Below, piece after piece: positions 34,923 through 47,202 of a stretch of 64,000 bases of DNA. A program made the translations under genes and the position numbers. The stretch's first letter is position 1; each line of letters opens with the position of its first letter. The notes below the pieces were generated by a model that was given only the letters and a program-made list of their open reading frames with translations, was not told the DNA's origin and did no database searches. Origin of the DNA: Drechmeria coniospora (lineage: Eukaryota; Ascomycota; Sordariomycetes; Hypocreales; Ophiocordycipitaceae); assembly GCF_001625195.1 (NCBI RefSeq), contig NC_054390.1, forward strand, positions 2,752,027 to 2,816,026, given 5' to 3'.

Positions 34923-37900
34923 ATGGCAGACTCGTCACCGCGGACCGTCCGATTCTCGGCCGGCGACGACGACCACCCATCGAATCCGGATCGCCGGCAA
35001 TCCGTCATCGATGAAGCCGACAAGGGCAAGAGCAACGTCGACGCCGACGCCGACGCCGACGCCGAGGACTCCTCCCCCGGCTCCGACAGCGACCCTCAGT
35101 CGATGGGGCGGCACGATGAGCTCGGCGGCCTCGACAGGTACGACGACCCCACCGAGGCCATCAACGGCACCTCCCCCAAGAGCCAATGGAACGCTGCCGG
35201 CGAGGAAGCGACGGCGGCTTTCGCCAACGGGAGCCGGCCCCAGAGGCCCCTGGGCCCGGCCAGGACGCCCTCCAACACATACAATCCGGCGACGTCTCGG
35301 AAGCCCACCATGCAGCCGTCGACGGCGACGCCCTTTGTCGAGGCTCCCCAGTCGTCGAAGTCGCGACGAGGGCAGAGCGATAGCCGATTCCGCGCCCAGG
35401 AAAGGGCCTACATCCAAAAGCTCCGCCAGGACTACTCGGCCGAGTATTTCTCGTCCTATCAAGGCATGAACGGCAACGACTCCGACTCCGAGGGCGAGAC
35501 CCCCGTATCCGAGGGTCCGTACGACGATCGCCTGGATCAGGAGACCATCATGTTCTACGGCAACGACGAACTTCAGCCGACGGACGAGGACGCCAAGGAC
35601 CCCGAGAAACGCGAGCGGCTCGAGTGGCACGGCATGCTCGAAGCCGTCCTCACCGGCGACGTCGTTCGGCAGGAGAAGAAGCGGCTCATAGGCTCCGCCG
35701 ACCAGCAGTCGGGCAAGACGGCCCACAAGTCGGAGCTCTGGCTCGGCGTCAGGGCCGAGACCTGCGGCAGGCGCCTGCCCGTGCAGCGCCGCATGGTCGA
35801 GGAGGCGCGCGCGACCCTCGACCGGACGCTCGAGGAGATCATCAACTTCGAGGTCAAGGGCGAGAGCGAGGTGGGAAAGCCGCCGCACGAGCAGGTCAAG
35901 GACGTCGTCAAGCGGATTGAGGGGTGCGAGAGCCTGTATCCCTCGTGGTCCTCCCTCGCCGCCGAGCACAAGCTCGCCGCCTCGCCCGCCTTCCACGAGG
36001 CGTACGACGCCATCTTCTCCTGGCACAACACCAACGAGATGATCAACACGGAGCTCGCCATTCTCAAAAAGTGGGTCGGCAACGACGAGCTCGACTTTGC
36101 CCGTACCAAGCAGAGGTCGCCGGCCGTCGACGGCATCACCGCCGACGAGACCTCCTTCCTCGACAGGCTGATGAAGGAGGACGGTCTCCAGTCGCTCTAC
36201 AACGACGACGAGCGCTCCACCCAGAAGGGGATGCTGTGGCCCATCTCCTCCATCATCAGCAAGGTCAAGAGGACGCTCATCCAGAACTCGGCGCCTTTTC
36301 AGAAGCGGCACCTTCCACCCTACCTCGAGGAGCTCCTGACCCTCATCAGCTTCCCCTCACGCCTCATCGAGGAGATTACCAAGACGCGCCTCGCCTACGC
36401 CAGGCGGGTCAAGGAGACGGCCCAGCAGAACCTGCTGATGCAGGACCAGATGATCTCGCAGTTTCAGCTGCTCCTCAAGTTCGCCATCCGAATCAAGCTG
36501 GAGTACCTGGCCATCGAGAAACCCGAACCGGGCTGGGAGCTGCCGCCCTGCATCGACGAATCCTTCGACCAGGTCGTCCTCGAAGCTCTCAAGTATTACT
36601 TCAAGATGTTGAACTGGAAGTTGAGCGGCAACAAGAACACGTTCAAGGAGGCCGAGCTGCTCTTCCAGGAGTGGGACTTTGCCAACCACATCGGCGGCCA
36701 TCTCCTCGGCGGCCATATCGAAGTGGCCGAGCAGTTCAGCTCGCTGACCTTCAAGGCCCTGAACCGGCTGAGCCAGACGTTCGAGAAGGAGCTGCAGGTG
36801 AAGCCGAGGGAGAGCGCGGCCGAGATGAGCAAGCGGTACAAGGCCTGCTTGGACTCGGTCCGGGTGCGCCAGAGGATGCTGCAGCGGTTCTCGAGGATGC
36901 TGAGTGACAACTACGAGCACGCCTCGGATTTCAGCATCCCCCCGGTGCCGGATGCCATGCAGACCTTTTGCGACCACCTGATCGCCTCGGGCCACTTTCG
37001 GCTGGAGACGGGCATGTTCGAGAAGCAGGGCATTCACATCATTGCGTCGTCGCAGATGCACGGGAGGCTGCGCGATATACAGTCGATGCTGACCGTCACC
37101 TCCACCGAACGCTTCCCGGACGACTACGCGGACCGGTACCTGCTCATCCTGCGTCCCGAACGCTCGTTCAGCTGGTTCGGGGAAGTCGTTCCCGTCCGTC
37201 TCCGGCCGCAGGGCATGGACTTGAAGCTCGGCCAGGTCCGGCTCTGCGCCTCGAGCTCGGAGACGCTACCGGGCGCACGGAGGGCCTTTATCGACGCCGT
37301 CGACATGCACGTCGATCTCTTGCAAGAGTCGAGATCCAACATCCAGAAGGTGAACACGCGGCAGTTGGAAATCCGCAGGGTCGCCTACAAGCTGTCCAAC
37401 ACCTTCATGGACAGCGTCGAGGTGATCCGGAAGCAAACGCAAGGGCGGGACTGCCAGGAGCTCATCCAAACCTGCTTCGTCTTCGCCACCGAGTTCGGCC
37501 AGCGGTCCCTGCTGTACATGGACAGCAACAGGCGGCAGATGAACAATTTCAAGCTCACCAAGCTCGCCCTCGACTGGGTGAGCTTCATCTGCGACGACTG
37601 CATCGCGTCGGACCGAAAGACGTTTCGCTGGGCCGTCCTGGCCCTCGAGTTCGCCACGGGCATGACGCGGGGAAGGCACATTCTCGCCCTCGGCGAGGAA
37701 GAGTACGAACGGTTGCGGACAAAGGTCAGCGGCTGCATGTCGCTGCTCATCTCCCACTTCGACATCATGGGCGCGAAGTCGAACCTGGCGGCCCAGGCGG
37801 AGAAGGAGAGGCTCGAGCAGCTCGTTGGGCAGTTCAGGAAGCTCGACAAGAACAGAATGCTCTCCGACGAGGAGGCCTCGCGCTGCATCACCGAGCAGCG

Positions 37901-39103
37901 GGTGGGGCAGCTCGACAAGGTGGACGAGTATAGGAAGGAGAAGGAGGGTGAACGACGGAGTCTCGGCCGCGTGCTCGAGACCAACAACGAAGCGGACCGC
38001 TCGCTCGCCTACCTCTCGTCCTCGGCCACGAGCGTGACGATGCGCTGGCAGCAGGGGCACTTTGTCGGCGGCGGCACATTCGGCAACGTGTACTCGGCCA
38101 TGAACCTCGACATCGGTCAGCTGATGGCGGTCAAGGAAATTCGGCTCCAGGATCCGAAGCTCATCCCGCAGATTGCCGAGAAGATACGCGAGGAGATGGG
38201 AGTGCTGGAGGTGCTGGACCACCCCAACATCGTGTCGTACCACGGCATCGAAGTGCACCGAGACCGCGTGTACATCTTTATGGAGTTTTGCTCGGGTGGC
38301 TCGCTTGCGAACCTGCTGGAGCACGGGCGAATCGAGGACGAGCAGGTCATCATCTTTTACGCTCTGCAGCTTCTCGAGGGACTCGTGTACCTGCACGAGC
38401 GGGGGATTGCCCACAGAGACATCAAGCCCGAGAGTGAGTCCTCCCCACCTTTTGCGATTACCTCCTTTTTCGTGTCCCTTTTTTTTCACCTCGTCCCCTT
38501 TTTTTACCTCGTCACTTCATTCCTGCGACGAGACGCAGCGGGTGCTGACGGCGACAAGACATTCTACTCAACCAGAACGGCATCATCAAGTACGTCGACT
38601 TTGGCGCCGCCAAGGTCATCGCTCGTCAAGGACGAACGCTGGCGGCGGACCTGCACGCGACCAAGCCCAACAAGTCGATGACGGGGACGCCGATGTACAT
38701 GTCCCCGGAGGTCATCAAGGGTGAGAACCCAGGACGGGCAGGATCGGTCGACATCTGGTCGCTCGGGTGCGTCATTCTGGAGATGGCGACTGGGCGACGG
38801 CCCTGGGCCAACCTGGACAACGAGTGGGCCATCATGTACAACATCGCGCAGGGCAACCCGCCTCAGATGCCGACGTCGGATCAGCTGGGGCCCGAGGGCG
38901 TCGACTTCCTGAAGCAGTGCTTCTGCCGGGACCCCAAGGAGAGGCCGTCAGCCATCGAGCTGCTGCAGCACGAATGGGTGCTGGCCATCCGGAACCAGGT
39001 GGTGGACCCGACGACGCCGAGCGAGAGCGGCGCATCGGTGTTGTCGACGCCTATGTTGACGAGTTCCAGCCGAGGGAGCGCCGGGCAGGACGGGTCTTCG
39101 TAG
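34923..39103 (+). CDS. SSK2: HOG-pathway MAP kinase kinase kinase Ssk2/Ssk22 (Os-4 type)
   Basis: Serine/threonine MAPKKK that relays the two-component osmosensing phosphorelay to Pbs2 and Hog1. Two exons, 34923-38433 and 38559-39103, give 1351 residues, the usual size in filamentous fungi. The start MADSSPRTVRF is the first ATG of the long frame. An acidic, disordered N-terminus runs to about residue 190. A large helical regulatory region of the Ssk2/MEKK4 kind follows (for example IKKWVG-type helices near LAILKKWVGNDELDF, LLMQDQMISQFQLLLKFAIR, LALDWVSFICDDCIAS). The kinase domain begins near residue 1041 with FVGGGTFGNVYSAMN, the lysine of MAVKEIRL, HRDIKPEN across the intron, VDFGAAKV and GTPMYMSPEV. 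The 125-bp intron splits the catalytic loop; only an AAG acceptor (38556-38558) restores PENILLNQNG. Phosphorylation by the response regulator Ssk1 is family knowledge. Confidence 0.93.
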
Positions 39104-39865
39104 GCGTGCGCAACGGCACCCGTACCGTCCGGGGCCTGCAAGCGAGTGAGGGTCGGTGTGTTCTCCGTTGGGTTTCGCTCACGATATCAGCCTGGCAGAA
39201 GCGATGCCGCTTAACGGGGGAGGCTTAGCAGGGGAGGCAACGGTGGCGGATGATAGTCGACGGCCGTCAGTGTGTTCGATTCTTTTCTACGTCGAGGGCG
39301 CAACTTGGCGGTAATTGCGGCGTTATGATGCAACAACGAATGCACGGACGAGGGGGATGATTTCGCGGGTTGGTTCACGACATCATTATGACGGACCCTA
39401 TTTACCTTCTGTGTTGGGCTTGGGGCAAGGGGTAATGGGAGAGGGAGAGGGAGAGAGATGGGATAGGAGACATCGATGACAGCTCAATCAATGCACGAGT
39501 CAACTCTGCCGGCCGCGGAGCACGTGACGGAGAGGACGGTCTTGGCCTCATGCTTATTGGCACTATCTCGGGTGAGCAAGAGTGAAGAATAAAGATGACA
39601 ATGGTCTCAGGGGGGACGACGTAATCCGGTCGGGTCGGGCGTCGTTAGTTATCGTCGGCGCCTGCGGGATGCCCCGCCCCGCCCCCGCCGGAGAGGGCCG
39701 GGTAGCGGCAACGGTCCGTGTACGACGTCGCGAAATTCGACCCACACTGCGATTCCATTCCACTCCGAACTCTCTCACTGACCCTCTCTGACTCTGACTC
39801 TCACTCTCATTCTCACTCTCCCCCATCACCGACCATCACTTCCCTCCGTTTCTTGCCAACCCGCG
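39104..39865. other. Intergenic, with CT-rich leader
   Basis: 3' flank of SSK2, then the promoter of cytidine deaminase. A GGGAGA run sits at about 39438-39460. A CTCTGA/CTCTCA pyrimidine tract (about 39770-39825) lies 40-95 bases before the deaminase ATG and probably belongs to its core promoter or leader. Confidence 0.55.
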
Positions 39866-40512
39866 ATGACGCCCCCGGAAGCTCAGTCCAGCTCGTCCGA
39901 CGTCGCCGTCTCATCGACCTGCGGCAAGATCAACATCTCACCAGAGGAATTCCACGAGCTGCGCGCAAGCGCATCAGCGGCCAAGGCAACGGCTCACTGC
40001 CCCTACAGCCGGTTCCGCGTCGGCGCCGCCGTCCTCGTCGCCAATGGCAGTGTCGTTGCCGGAGCCAACGTCGAGAATGCGAGCTACCCGGTTGGGTTGT
40101 GCGCTGAGCGTGTCGCGCTCTCCAAAGCCGTTACCGATGGCACCTGGTCCGCCTCTTCCTCGACATCGGCTTTTCGCGCCATCGCCGTCTCTACCGACAT
40201 CAGCCCCCCGGCGAGCCCGTGTGGCATGTGCAGACAGTTGTTCGTCATTCCCCGCTGCCTTTACTCTCTACCGGCATCCACCGACTGACCGGTCCCAGCA
40301 TCCGCGAGTTTTGCCCCTTGAGCATGCCTGTCATCATGTTTGACAAGAACGACGAGTACGTGGTGCTCACACTTGAAGAGGTTCGTTCCCTCCCCTCCCC
40401 ACCCACCATTCACCTCTCATGAGGATACTACCACTGACACCCGACCCAGCTGCTACCTATGTCGTTTGGACCAGACCAACTGCCTCCAGCGGGTGCCCCG
40501 GGAGCTCCGTAG
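39866..40512 (+). CDS. CDD1: Cytidine deaminase
   Basis: Zinc-dependent deamination of cytidine and deoxycytidine to uridine and deoxyuridine in pyrimidine salvage. Three exons: 39866-40239, 40299-40380 and 40450-40512, 172 residues. Motifs: CPYSRFRVGAAVL (about 45-57), substrate-binding NVENASYP (68-75), zinc/proton-shuttle CAE (C79, E81) and PCGMCRQ with C119 and C122. The end is LLPMSFGPDQL, typical of the tetrameric class. Both introns use the rare donor GTTCGT. The first was placed so that CRQ joins FIREFCPL, which is the conserved family reading. Confidence 0.93.
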
Positions 40513-40872
40513 GCGACTGTCGCTAGAAAACCGGCGGCGAGAAGCATGTCGAGGCTGGGGAGACGGGCATTTGCGATAATGGGAGCGGGAGGAAATTGTA
40601 CTCATTGCAAATCAGCATCTCGTCGTCGAGAAATACACAGCTCTGTCTATCTATTATATGCCACCCCGGCCGCATTGCACCGCCATCAGTTCAGCACCAT
40701 TATCGGCGCAGGTTCCCCTTCTATGGTTTCTGTTCCATATGTAAAAAAAAGAATCCCCCAGCAAAAGGGCCGACAAACTCGCCTACATGCCGGACCACCT
40801 TTTTTATGTCGCTTCTGCATTGTACATCACTGGCTTGCTTGCTCGCGTCCAAGTGTCCGAGCGGTAGACAGG
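40513..40872. other. Convergent intergenic region
   Basis: Shared 3' flank of cytidine deaminase and the secreted protein. No feature recognised. A short tRNA-like word (GTCCGAGCGGT near 40857) lacks a matching tRNA fold. Confidence 0.5.
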
Positions 40873-42307
40873 TTAAAGGCGACGGTCGTTGTGGCCGAAT
40901 CGCTTGCCGTCAGGTCTATAGTGTGGCTCGTCGGCGTACTGACCGTTCGCGCTGTTGTTGTCGGTGACGTCGGCGTAGGCAGTGGAAGCAGCCGGCGCCG
41001 CCGTCGACGCGGCAGTGGCGTTGCTGCTCGTCGCTCCGGTCTCGAGGACTGAATACATCGGCGGCATGCGGCTGTGCCAAGGCTTCGCGATGGGCGAGCC
41101 GCATTCCAGGTCGTACCAGCGACCGGGCTGATGGCGGTCGATGTTCTCGACAACGAATGACACGGGCATGCCGTAGAGGTCGCAGCGGGGGGCTCCGAGA
41201 TCATTGTGGTAGTACCGGTATGACTGGCAGCCCTTGGTGTCCTCCATGACGCTCTGGTGGATTTGCATGTCAGCATCCGGTCATGTTCCTGGCACGGGGC
41301 GGCAGGACAAGGTCGTGTGAGGGTTGGGGTTGGGGTTGGGCTGGGTTGGGATGGGTTGAGCAGGGAGACTCACATCGCAGAACTGGTAGCATCCCTCCTC
41401 GGAGACGGGCACACCAGGGCGCTCCTCGATAAAGCCGGCGATAAAGTAGGTACCAGCCGGCTCACCCTTGATGCCGCAGTAGGCGTTCTCCGGAGACGGC
41501 TTGCCCGTCTCGTGGTTGTGCTCGCAGATGGTTCTAGTCGGCTTCGCCGGGCTCGCATAGGTCGAGGGCAGCGCAGACCTGGCGACAGGGGCCATGGTCG
41601 TGTCGATGATGCACGTGGCCGTTGTCTGGGTCGGCCGCGTCGTGGCGAGATACATGGCCGTTGCCGTGTCCGTGGCCGTGTCCGTGTTGGTGCTCTCGGC
41701 CGCCATCAGCTCCTGGGGGTACATGGCCGCCGTCGAGGTGGGATCAAAGGGTGTCGAGGAGGTAGCGGAGAGTGCAGCAATTCTCTCGTCGGTGCAAGGC
41801 TCCGTCGTCGAGTAGCCATTCGCGGCGGAAAGCATCGCAGTGTCGGTCTCGCAGGGCTCGGAGCCGGTCGTCATGGTCGTGTTGGTGCCTTGGCCCTTGG
41901 TTGGTGCCATGTACGCCGCCGTCGAGGTCGTCAGTATGCCATCCTGAGTGTTCGTGTACGAGCCAGTCGGAGGCAACGTCGACGTCCCGTCGGTGCACGG
42001 ATGGGTAGCGTTCACGCCGAGGGTGACGTAGACGGTGACGTCCACCGTCGTCGTCGATATCACCTGAGTGTCGGCAGGGCAGTCCTCGGGCATGGCTGTG
42101 GGGGTGCCAGTCGGCTCGCTGGTGTCATGACGCGGTTTCAGAGCCTCGTAGTAGGCACGCGGCTGCGATGAGAAGCGTCAGAGGGCCATGGCCGACGATT
42201 CCTGTGTGGAATCGGTTGCTCACCTCTCTGCCGTCACGGAGTCTGGGCGCAGCATCGACGGCTGTCGAGAGCAGGCCCATGGCCAAGGTGCAGCGGAGAT
42301 ATCGCAT
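40873..42307 (-). CDS. Secreted Ser/Thr-rich protein with a Cys-containing C-terminal domain
   Basis: Three exons in phase: 42307-42224, 42162-41374 and 41253-40873, 417 residues. A signal peptide is clear (LRCTLAMGLLSTAVDA, then APRLRDG). Residues ~45-235 are Thr/Ser/Ala/Pro-rich and likely O-glycosylated, with NxT sites. From about CEHNHETGKPSPENAYCGIKG a Cys-containing domain follows (GTYFIAGFIEERPGVPV, EEGCYQFCD, DTKGCQSYRYYHNDLGAPRCDLYG, DLECGSP). This resembles the apple/PAN-like repeats of fungal surface proteins. The C-terminal ~50 residues are Ala/Ser/Asn-rich. No GPI-type hydrophobic tail is seen (the end is GHNDRRL), so it is probably released or wall-associated. The last intron contains a GGGTTG-rich stretch. 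Confidence 0.7.
41319..41360 (+). repeat. GGGTTG-type repeat within an intron
   Basis: Imperfect tandem GGGTTG/GGGTTGG units inside the second intron (41254-41373) of the secreted protein gene. The transcribed strand is minus, so the RNA carries CAACCC. The + strand could form a G-quadruplex. It is not the TTAGGG fungal telomere repeat. Confidence 0.7.
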
Positions 42308-43306
42308 CTTTGCGGCTTTTACCACGGAAACGAGAGGGACGGCGGGTTGTAAAGGCAGCTGGCTGCGGGGAGGAATGGTTCGAACTGGTGCTCGTTGACG
42401 TCTGATGGTCTGATTGACTGCTTGCTACCTTCCTTGGCTTGCTTCGGAGCAACTTGATCTGTCGGTCGATGGGGACAAGGCGTCGCCTTCGACGGCTTAT
42501 ATGCTTTCGCATCCTCGTCTACAGGGAGGAGGTCGATGGGCCATTGTCTGTTGGGAAGCCAATATACGACCTTGGAGGAGGTTGCCCGTCAAAGGGGTTG
42601 CCGGGCGAGGCGGTACCCATGAAGGAGTGAATGGAGGCACCAATGATGGTACCAAGGTTGTCGCAGAGGTGGCCGTCGTGGCCGTCGTGGTCATCATGGC
42701 CGTCACTGGTGGGAGGCCGTCCCTCGGGAAGGGGCCGTCTTCCCGTTGGCAAAGGGAGGGAGGAAGATGATACATGTACATCAGGCGTCGTCAGCAACCG
42801 ACACCGGCGGGGAACAAACGGGCCGGCACCACGGCAAAAAATCACATCCGCCCTTTATTTCGAGGGGCAAAAATGTGAATACATTGGCAATGGATCAAGT
42901 AAAGGTCGGAATGTGGATGGATGCATTCACGTACTATCATAGAATGAATCAAATCTGCAGGAAGCACGAGGAATGCAACTTTGGCCACCACGGGCGAGGC
43001 TGCGAGACGGAGGTTGAAACTTGAATTCGCTACCAAGCTCGAAACATGCTTGGCTGTCAATGCAGACCTGCTGGAAAGGGTATCGGAAGACGGAGACTGC
43101 GCTCAAAACGACAAGCCGGCCCTGCGAAGAGAGGGAGGCGCAAGAAAGGAAAGGAACCAGAACAGCAAACGAATGCACATGCCGCCATCCATCCATCCAT
43201 CAACTCATCCGTCAATCCCCCCGTGACTCGCAAAAATCAGCCCATCCGAGTCTCCTTCCCCGGATGGCTCGTGTGCGTTCTCCGCATCGTCGGCGGATGC
43301 TCTGCT
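42308..43306. other. Intergenic
   Basis: Promoter and leader of the secreted protein (42308-42800), then the 3' flank of the basic protein. GGCCGTCGTGG-type repeats occur near 42665-42700. A short ATCC run is at about 43187-43200. No gene recognised. Confidence 0.5.
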
Positions 43307-44392
43307 TCAATCCTCCCAGATGGTCTCGAGGTCGAGATCCCCCCTCCGTTCGGCGCCGCAGACGCTCCATCGCTTGCGCTTGTCCCTGGCGCCGTACATC
43401 ATGGTGCGTCCCCGCAGAGGGGTGTCGGACGTGGCGCGTGCCTTGTGGTCGGAGCCGTCGCCGCTGCCGTCGGCGGCGTCGGCGGCCGCCTTCAACTGGG
43501 CCAGCCTCTCGGCCTCGAGGGCCGCCTCCTCGGCGTCGGGCGAGTCGGGAATGGTTTCCAAGCTCGATATGCTCGGGCTGCGCGACCTCGCCGACGTGGG
43601 CGTCGAGGGCACCGAGGAGAGGGCGCCTCCGTAGCCGCCGTAGCCGTAGCCGCCGTAGGGTGCAAAGGCGTCGTAGGACCTCGACGACGAAGACATGGAC
43701 GGGCTCGACGACGGCGTCGACGGCAGCGGGGGCAGGGCACCGTGGCTCGCGCTCGCCAGGTTTCGCAGGGGAGAGGCCGGCCTCAGCAGCCGGCTCGACC
43801 AGGCGCCGCATGAGGTGCCGAGGATGGGCGAACCGCTGCGGTCGGCCGGCGTGGGGCGGCGCTCAAGATCGACGACCGAGGCCCGAACGGGCGAGGAGAG
43901 GGGAAAGACGTCGTCGGCGGGCTTGCGCGGCACGCGGGTGCGGCTCGGCGACCTCGAGGGACTCGCCGACCGCAGCTGGGGCGAGCCGAGCATGTGGCCG
44001 GGCATGGACTGGGTGCGCGACATGGGCACGGCCATGCTGCGGGAGCGCGCGTGCGAACCGGAAAGCGGCGAGGCCGTTCGGGGGCGGTAGGGGAGCGAGG
44101 CCATGGTCGACGGGGACCACGACGGCGTCGAGGGCGCCACGGGCGAGAAGGTCGGGTTCGGGTCGGTGCTGCGCCGCATCGGCGGCGGCTTCCGAAAGAG
44201 GCTCAAGTCGAGGTCGAGGTCGAAGGCGGTCACGTTGGAGCCGGGGCTGCCGGGCCTCACGTCGGCGTTGGCGGCGGCGGCATGGCCATTGACGGCGGCG
44301 TGACCGTTGGCGTTGACGTTGGCGTGACGCAGGGGGGTCACGGGGAAGCGCTTGAACTCCTCCATGCGCTTCGTCTCAGGAACGGGCTCCAT
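43307..44392 (-). CDS. Basic Pro/Ser-rich protein of unknown function
   Basis: Single exon, 361 residues, starting MEPVPETKRMEEFKRFPVTPL. It is strongly disordered in composition, with many SP/TP and RS dipeptides (for example SPSRSPSRTRVP) that are potential phosphorylation sites. There is a Gly/Tyr run (YGGYGYGGYGG) near residue 255 and a Glu/Ala helix (EEAALEAERLAQLKAA). The C-terminus, RDKRKRWSVCGAERRGDLDLETIWED, looks folded and conserved in style; similar short C-terminal motifs occur in fungal proteins annotated only as basic proline-rich. No signal peptide or membrane segment. The function is not deducible. Confidence 0.7.
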   Translation of the reverse strand: MEPVPETKRMEEFKRFPVTPLRHANVNANGHAAVNGHAAAANADVRPGSPGSNVTAFDLDLDLSLFRKPPPMRRSTDPNPTFSPVAPSTPSWSPSTMASLPYRPRTASPLSGSHARSRSMAVPMSRTQSMPGHMLGSPQLRSASPSRSPSRTRVPRKPADDVFPLSSPVRASVVDLERRPTPADRSGSPILGTSCGAWSSRLLRPASPLRNLASASHGALPPLPSTPSSSPSMSSSSRSYDAFAPYGGYGYGGYGGALSSVPSTPTSARSRSPSISSLETIPDSPDAEEAALEAERLAQLKAAADAADGSGDGSDHKARATSDTPLRGRTMMYGARDKRKRWSVCGAERRGDLDLETIWED

Positions 44393-47202
44393 GGCGCCGG
44401 CGGGTGACGGCGGTCGGCATGCAGTGTATGCGTGTGCGATGGTGGATGTCGTGCGAAGCGAGCACCGGCCGCACCGATCGGGGAGGTTCGTCTCGGCTCG
44501 GCACCGAGGACGAGGGACGGCCAGGTACGAGTACGCGTGCCCGAATCTGCGTCGGCGGCCGTGCGAGCGCGCGTGCGAGCTCGGTCTCGCTCCGAAACAG
44601 CTGGGCTTTGTTCGACCCAGAAGCCGGGGCGTGCGATGCACGGCGGCGGCGACGTCGAGAGAGCTGCACTCGCCGACGGACGGAGAATGTTGGAGACGAG
44701 GGGTGAGGGCGACCGGTCAATGGGAAAATTCTTGCCCGTCGTCTCAACGACGGCGAGGATGGCGGCGGGAGGGATCGCGCGTTGCGTTGGGTCGTCGTCG
44801 ATGGTGGGGTTGGGAGGAGAAGGAGGAGAAGGAGGAGGAGGAGGAGGAGAAGGAGGAGAAGGAGAAGGAGAAGGAGGCGGATGGAGATGGAAATTGTACT
44901 CGGGACATGGAAAGAAGAGCGGAGCAGCAGCGGAGCGGTGACGATGGCTCGAGTCAACCGAGACGCGAGCACCACGAGACTAAAGGATACGCTAAACACC
45001 CGTGGGGGGAGAAGATGATTACAGTGCTGGCAGAGCACGGTACAGTGTGCATTCATGCACACTGTACGGGACAGCGCAGCGCAGTGACGGAGGAGGAATT
45101 GGGGGGGGGGAGGGGAGGGAGGGGGAGAGGGGGCGGAGGGGCGGGGAGGGAGCATTCTCAATGAGCGGCAGGCTCCCGGAAACAGCAGGCAACCGCTGTC
45201 TCGCCGTAACAGCCGAGAAAGTTAATTCTGCACTGTCCAGCTCCTCTCTCGGCGTGGCTTGCCTTGGATTGGCTTCGCTGCTGCCCGCTGCCTTGGTTGC
45301 TTTTGCGCTGCCTGCCAGCGCTCGTTACGGTGCCCACAGCGCTTATCGCTCCCCGTTGCCTCGTGTAGCTTTGCCCTCCATGGACAGCCGCGTTGCTTGG
45401 CGAGCATCCGTCGACATCTTGAACGGGATGCACTCTTTCGGAAGCAGCGCAGGACTTTTCGGTGCAGCCCAGCAGCCTAGGCACCGACCTTTTGGCGTCC
45501 GACTCCCGCCTTGATGAGGTCGTCGGTCGAAGGATGGCTGGCCAGATCCGACCGAGCCGCTCCAGCCATCTCGAGAGCGTCACACCGCCCGTGCCTGCGC
45601 AGCGATGGAGAATACGACGACCATGCCACCCGCCGAGTGCTTCGTGAGGAATTAGGAAACTAGCCAAGGGTACGGAGAAGAGGGACTTGCGAGCTGTTGG
45701 GATGACGGTACGTTGGATCGTTGGTTGCCGAGCTCCACGTGCAGGGGCACTGTACGGAGCAGCAGTGCGGCGCCGATTGATACCTGACGCCTAGTTCGCC
45801 GTGGCCGTCGTCGCCGCTTCGGGTGCCACGCCTCGCCTGGCCTCGCCTGGCCTCGCCGCGCTTCATCCAGCCCAGACGAAGGGACCCCTTTCTCGACTCG
45901 TGTCCGTCGGGCCCCCAACGTCGACGTGCCCCCAACGTCGACGTGCCGTGAATGCTGCCACTTCGACGTCCAATGCCTCGGGGGCACCCGTCGGGCCTGC
46001 CGATTGGTCATGCGGAAAGCGTGCATTTTCTTGCGAGCTTCGCACGGCCATCGGCGAAGGAAGAAATGGAGCCCTAGGCGAGCCAGATATGGTGCTGCGA
46101 TGGATCGACGGCACGTGAACCGTCGTCATCGCACGGGACGACATGGCCAGCCACCGTCGGCCGGTGACGACGCGACAGTGGAGGAGGCCCCGGGAGAGGA
46201 GGCGCTGTGCTGTGGTGGGGTGCCAAGGCATCCACGAGCGCCCAAGTCGCCGCTAGAGAGGATGTATATTGTACGAGTACATGTAGCGCATCTGTAACTC
46301 TAATTATAATTGCCGTCGCGAGCGAGCGTTCAAGTACAGGTACATGCACATCCATCCTCGTGTCAAGTGCACTGGGCGCAGCACCCCGTTCGGTAGGTGT
46401 AACTGTACTTTGGTCCACGTACAGTGCTTGGTGTCAGATGTTAGGCACTGCAGGCTACAGGACTAAGTTGGTACAGCACCAACTTACAGTAGTACTAGAC
46501 ACTAAGTAGGTAATTACTACTCCGTACCTAGTACCTACTAGAGGTAGCAGATGCCCAACTCTGTACCCACCAGCCGCTGTACTTGGCTCCAGCTGTACAG
46601 AGTACGGAGCACACCTGCTGGAAATTACTTGGACCTACCTAACCTGGGAGGTCTGTCCTTGCCCGCCTGCTTATTGCCCGCTGATCCACCACGAAACGTT
46701 GCGTGGCACCATGCCATCGCACCTCAAGCCACCAGCCACCGGACCGACACACCCGACCAGCGCAACCACATGCTGCTGCCTTTCCCGTCCCACGGCCCAA
46801 TCAATCTTTGCACGCCTATCTCTCCGTCCCGTCCTCGCACGACGAATTAAGGGAGATCGATCGATCGAACGAGCAAGGCTGCTAGGACTCCATACGCCGA
46901 CGGTCTATTCTTGGCAGCGCTGAACAAGCGATGCACGATGCACTCGCTCGACCGATGCTTACCATACGTGCCCTCGTGGCTTGGCTTCATCACGAAGCGT
47001 GACCGACGCTCGACCATGGCCGTCGATGCCATCACACTAGTGCCCCGACCATGTAGCGCCGCGCATGTGCACGCACGGCACCGTTTTCCACGGGCTTTCC
47101 AGGCGGATGCTCCCTTTGTCGCCGCTGGAAGAGCAGGGTGGTGCGGCGCAGGTACCGTGCACGCCGCGGTGCCGCTGCGGAGGTGAACGAATGGCCGAGC
47201 CC
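44393..47202. other. Intergenic
   Basis: Upstream of the basic protein lies a GGAGAA/GGAGGA purine run (44815-44880 on +), that is, a pyrimidine tract in the leader of the minus-strand gene. The rest has no recognised gene. GTAC words appear at 46265-46350 and 46500-46610. Near 45925-45945 the phrase CCCCCAACGTCGACGTGCC is duplicated head to tail. Confidence 0.5.
44815..44880 (+). repeat. GGAGAA/GGAGGA polypurine microsatellite
   Basis: About 65 bases almost purely of G and A. On the minus strand it is a CTCCTT tract about 420-490 bases before the ATG of the basic protein, so it may sit in its promoter or leader. Confidence 0.8.

Noticed and set aside
34935..36311. 458-codon minus-strand frame
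   Set aside because: Antisense to SSK2. Its Leu/Val/Gly-rich sequence is the usual shadow of a GC-rich + strand gene.
41319..41360. Interstitial telomere repeat
   Set aside because: The units are GGGTTG-like, not TTAGGG, and the run is short and inside an intron.
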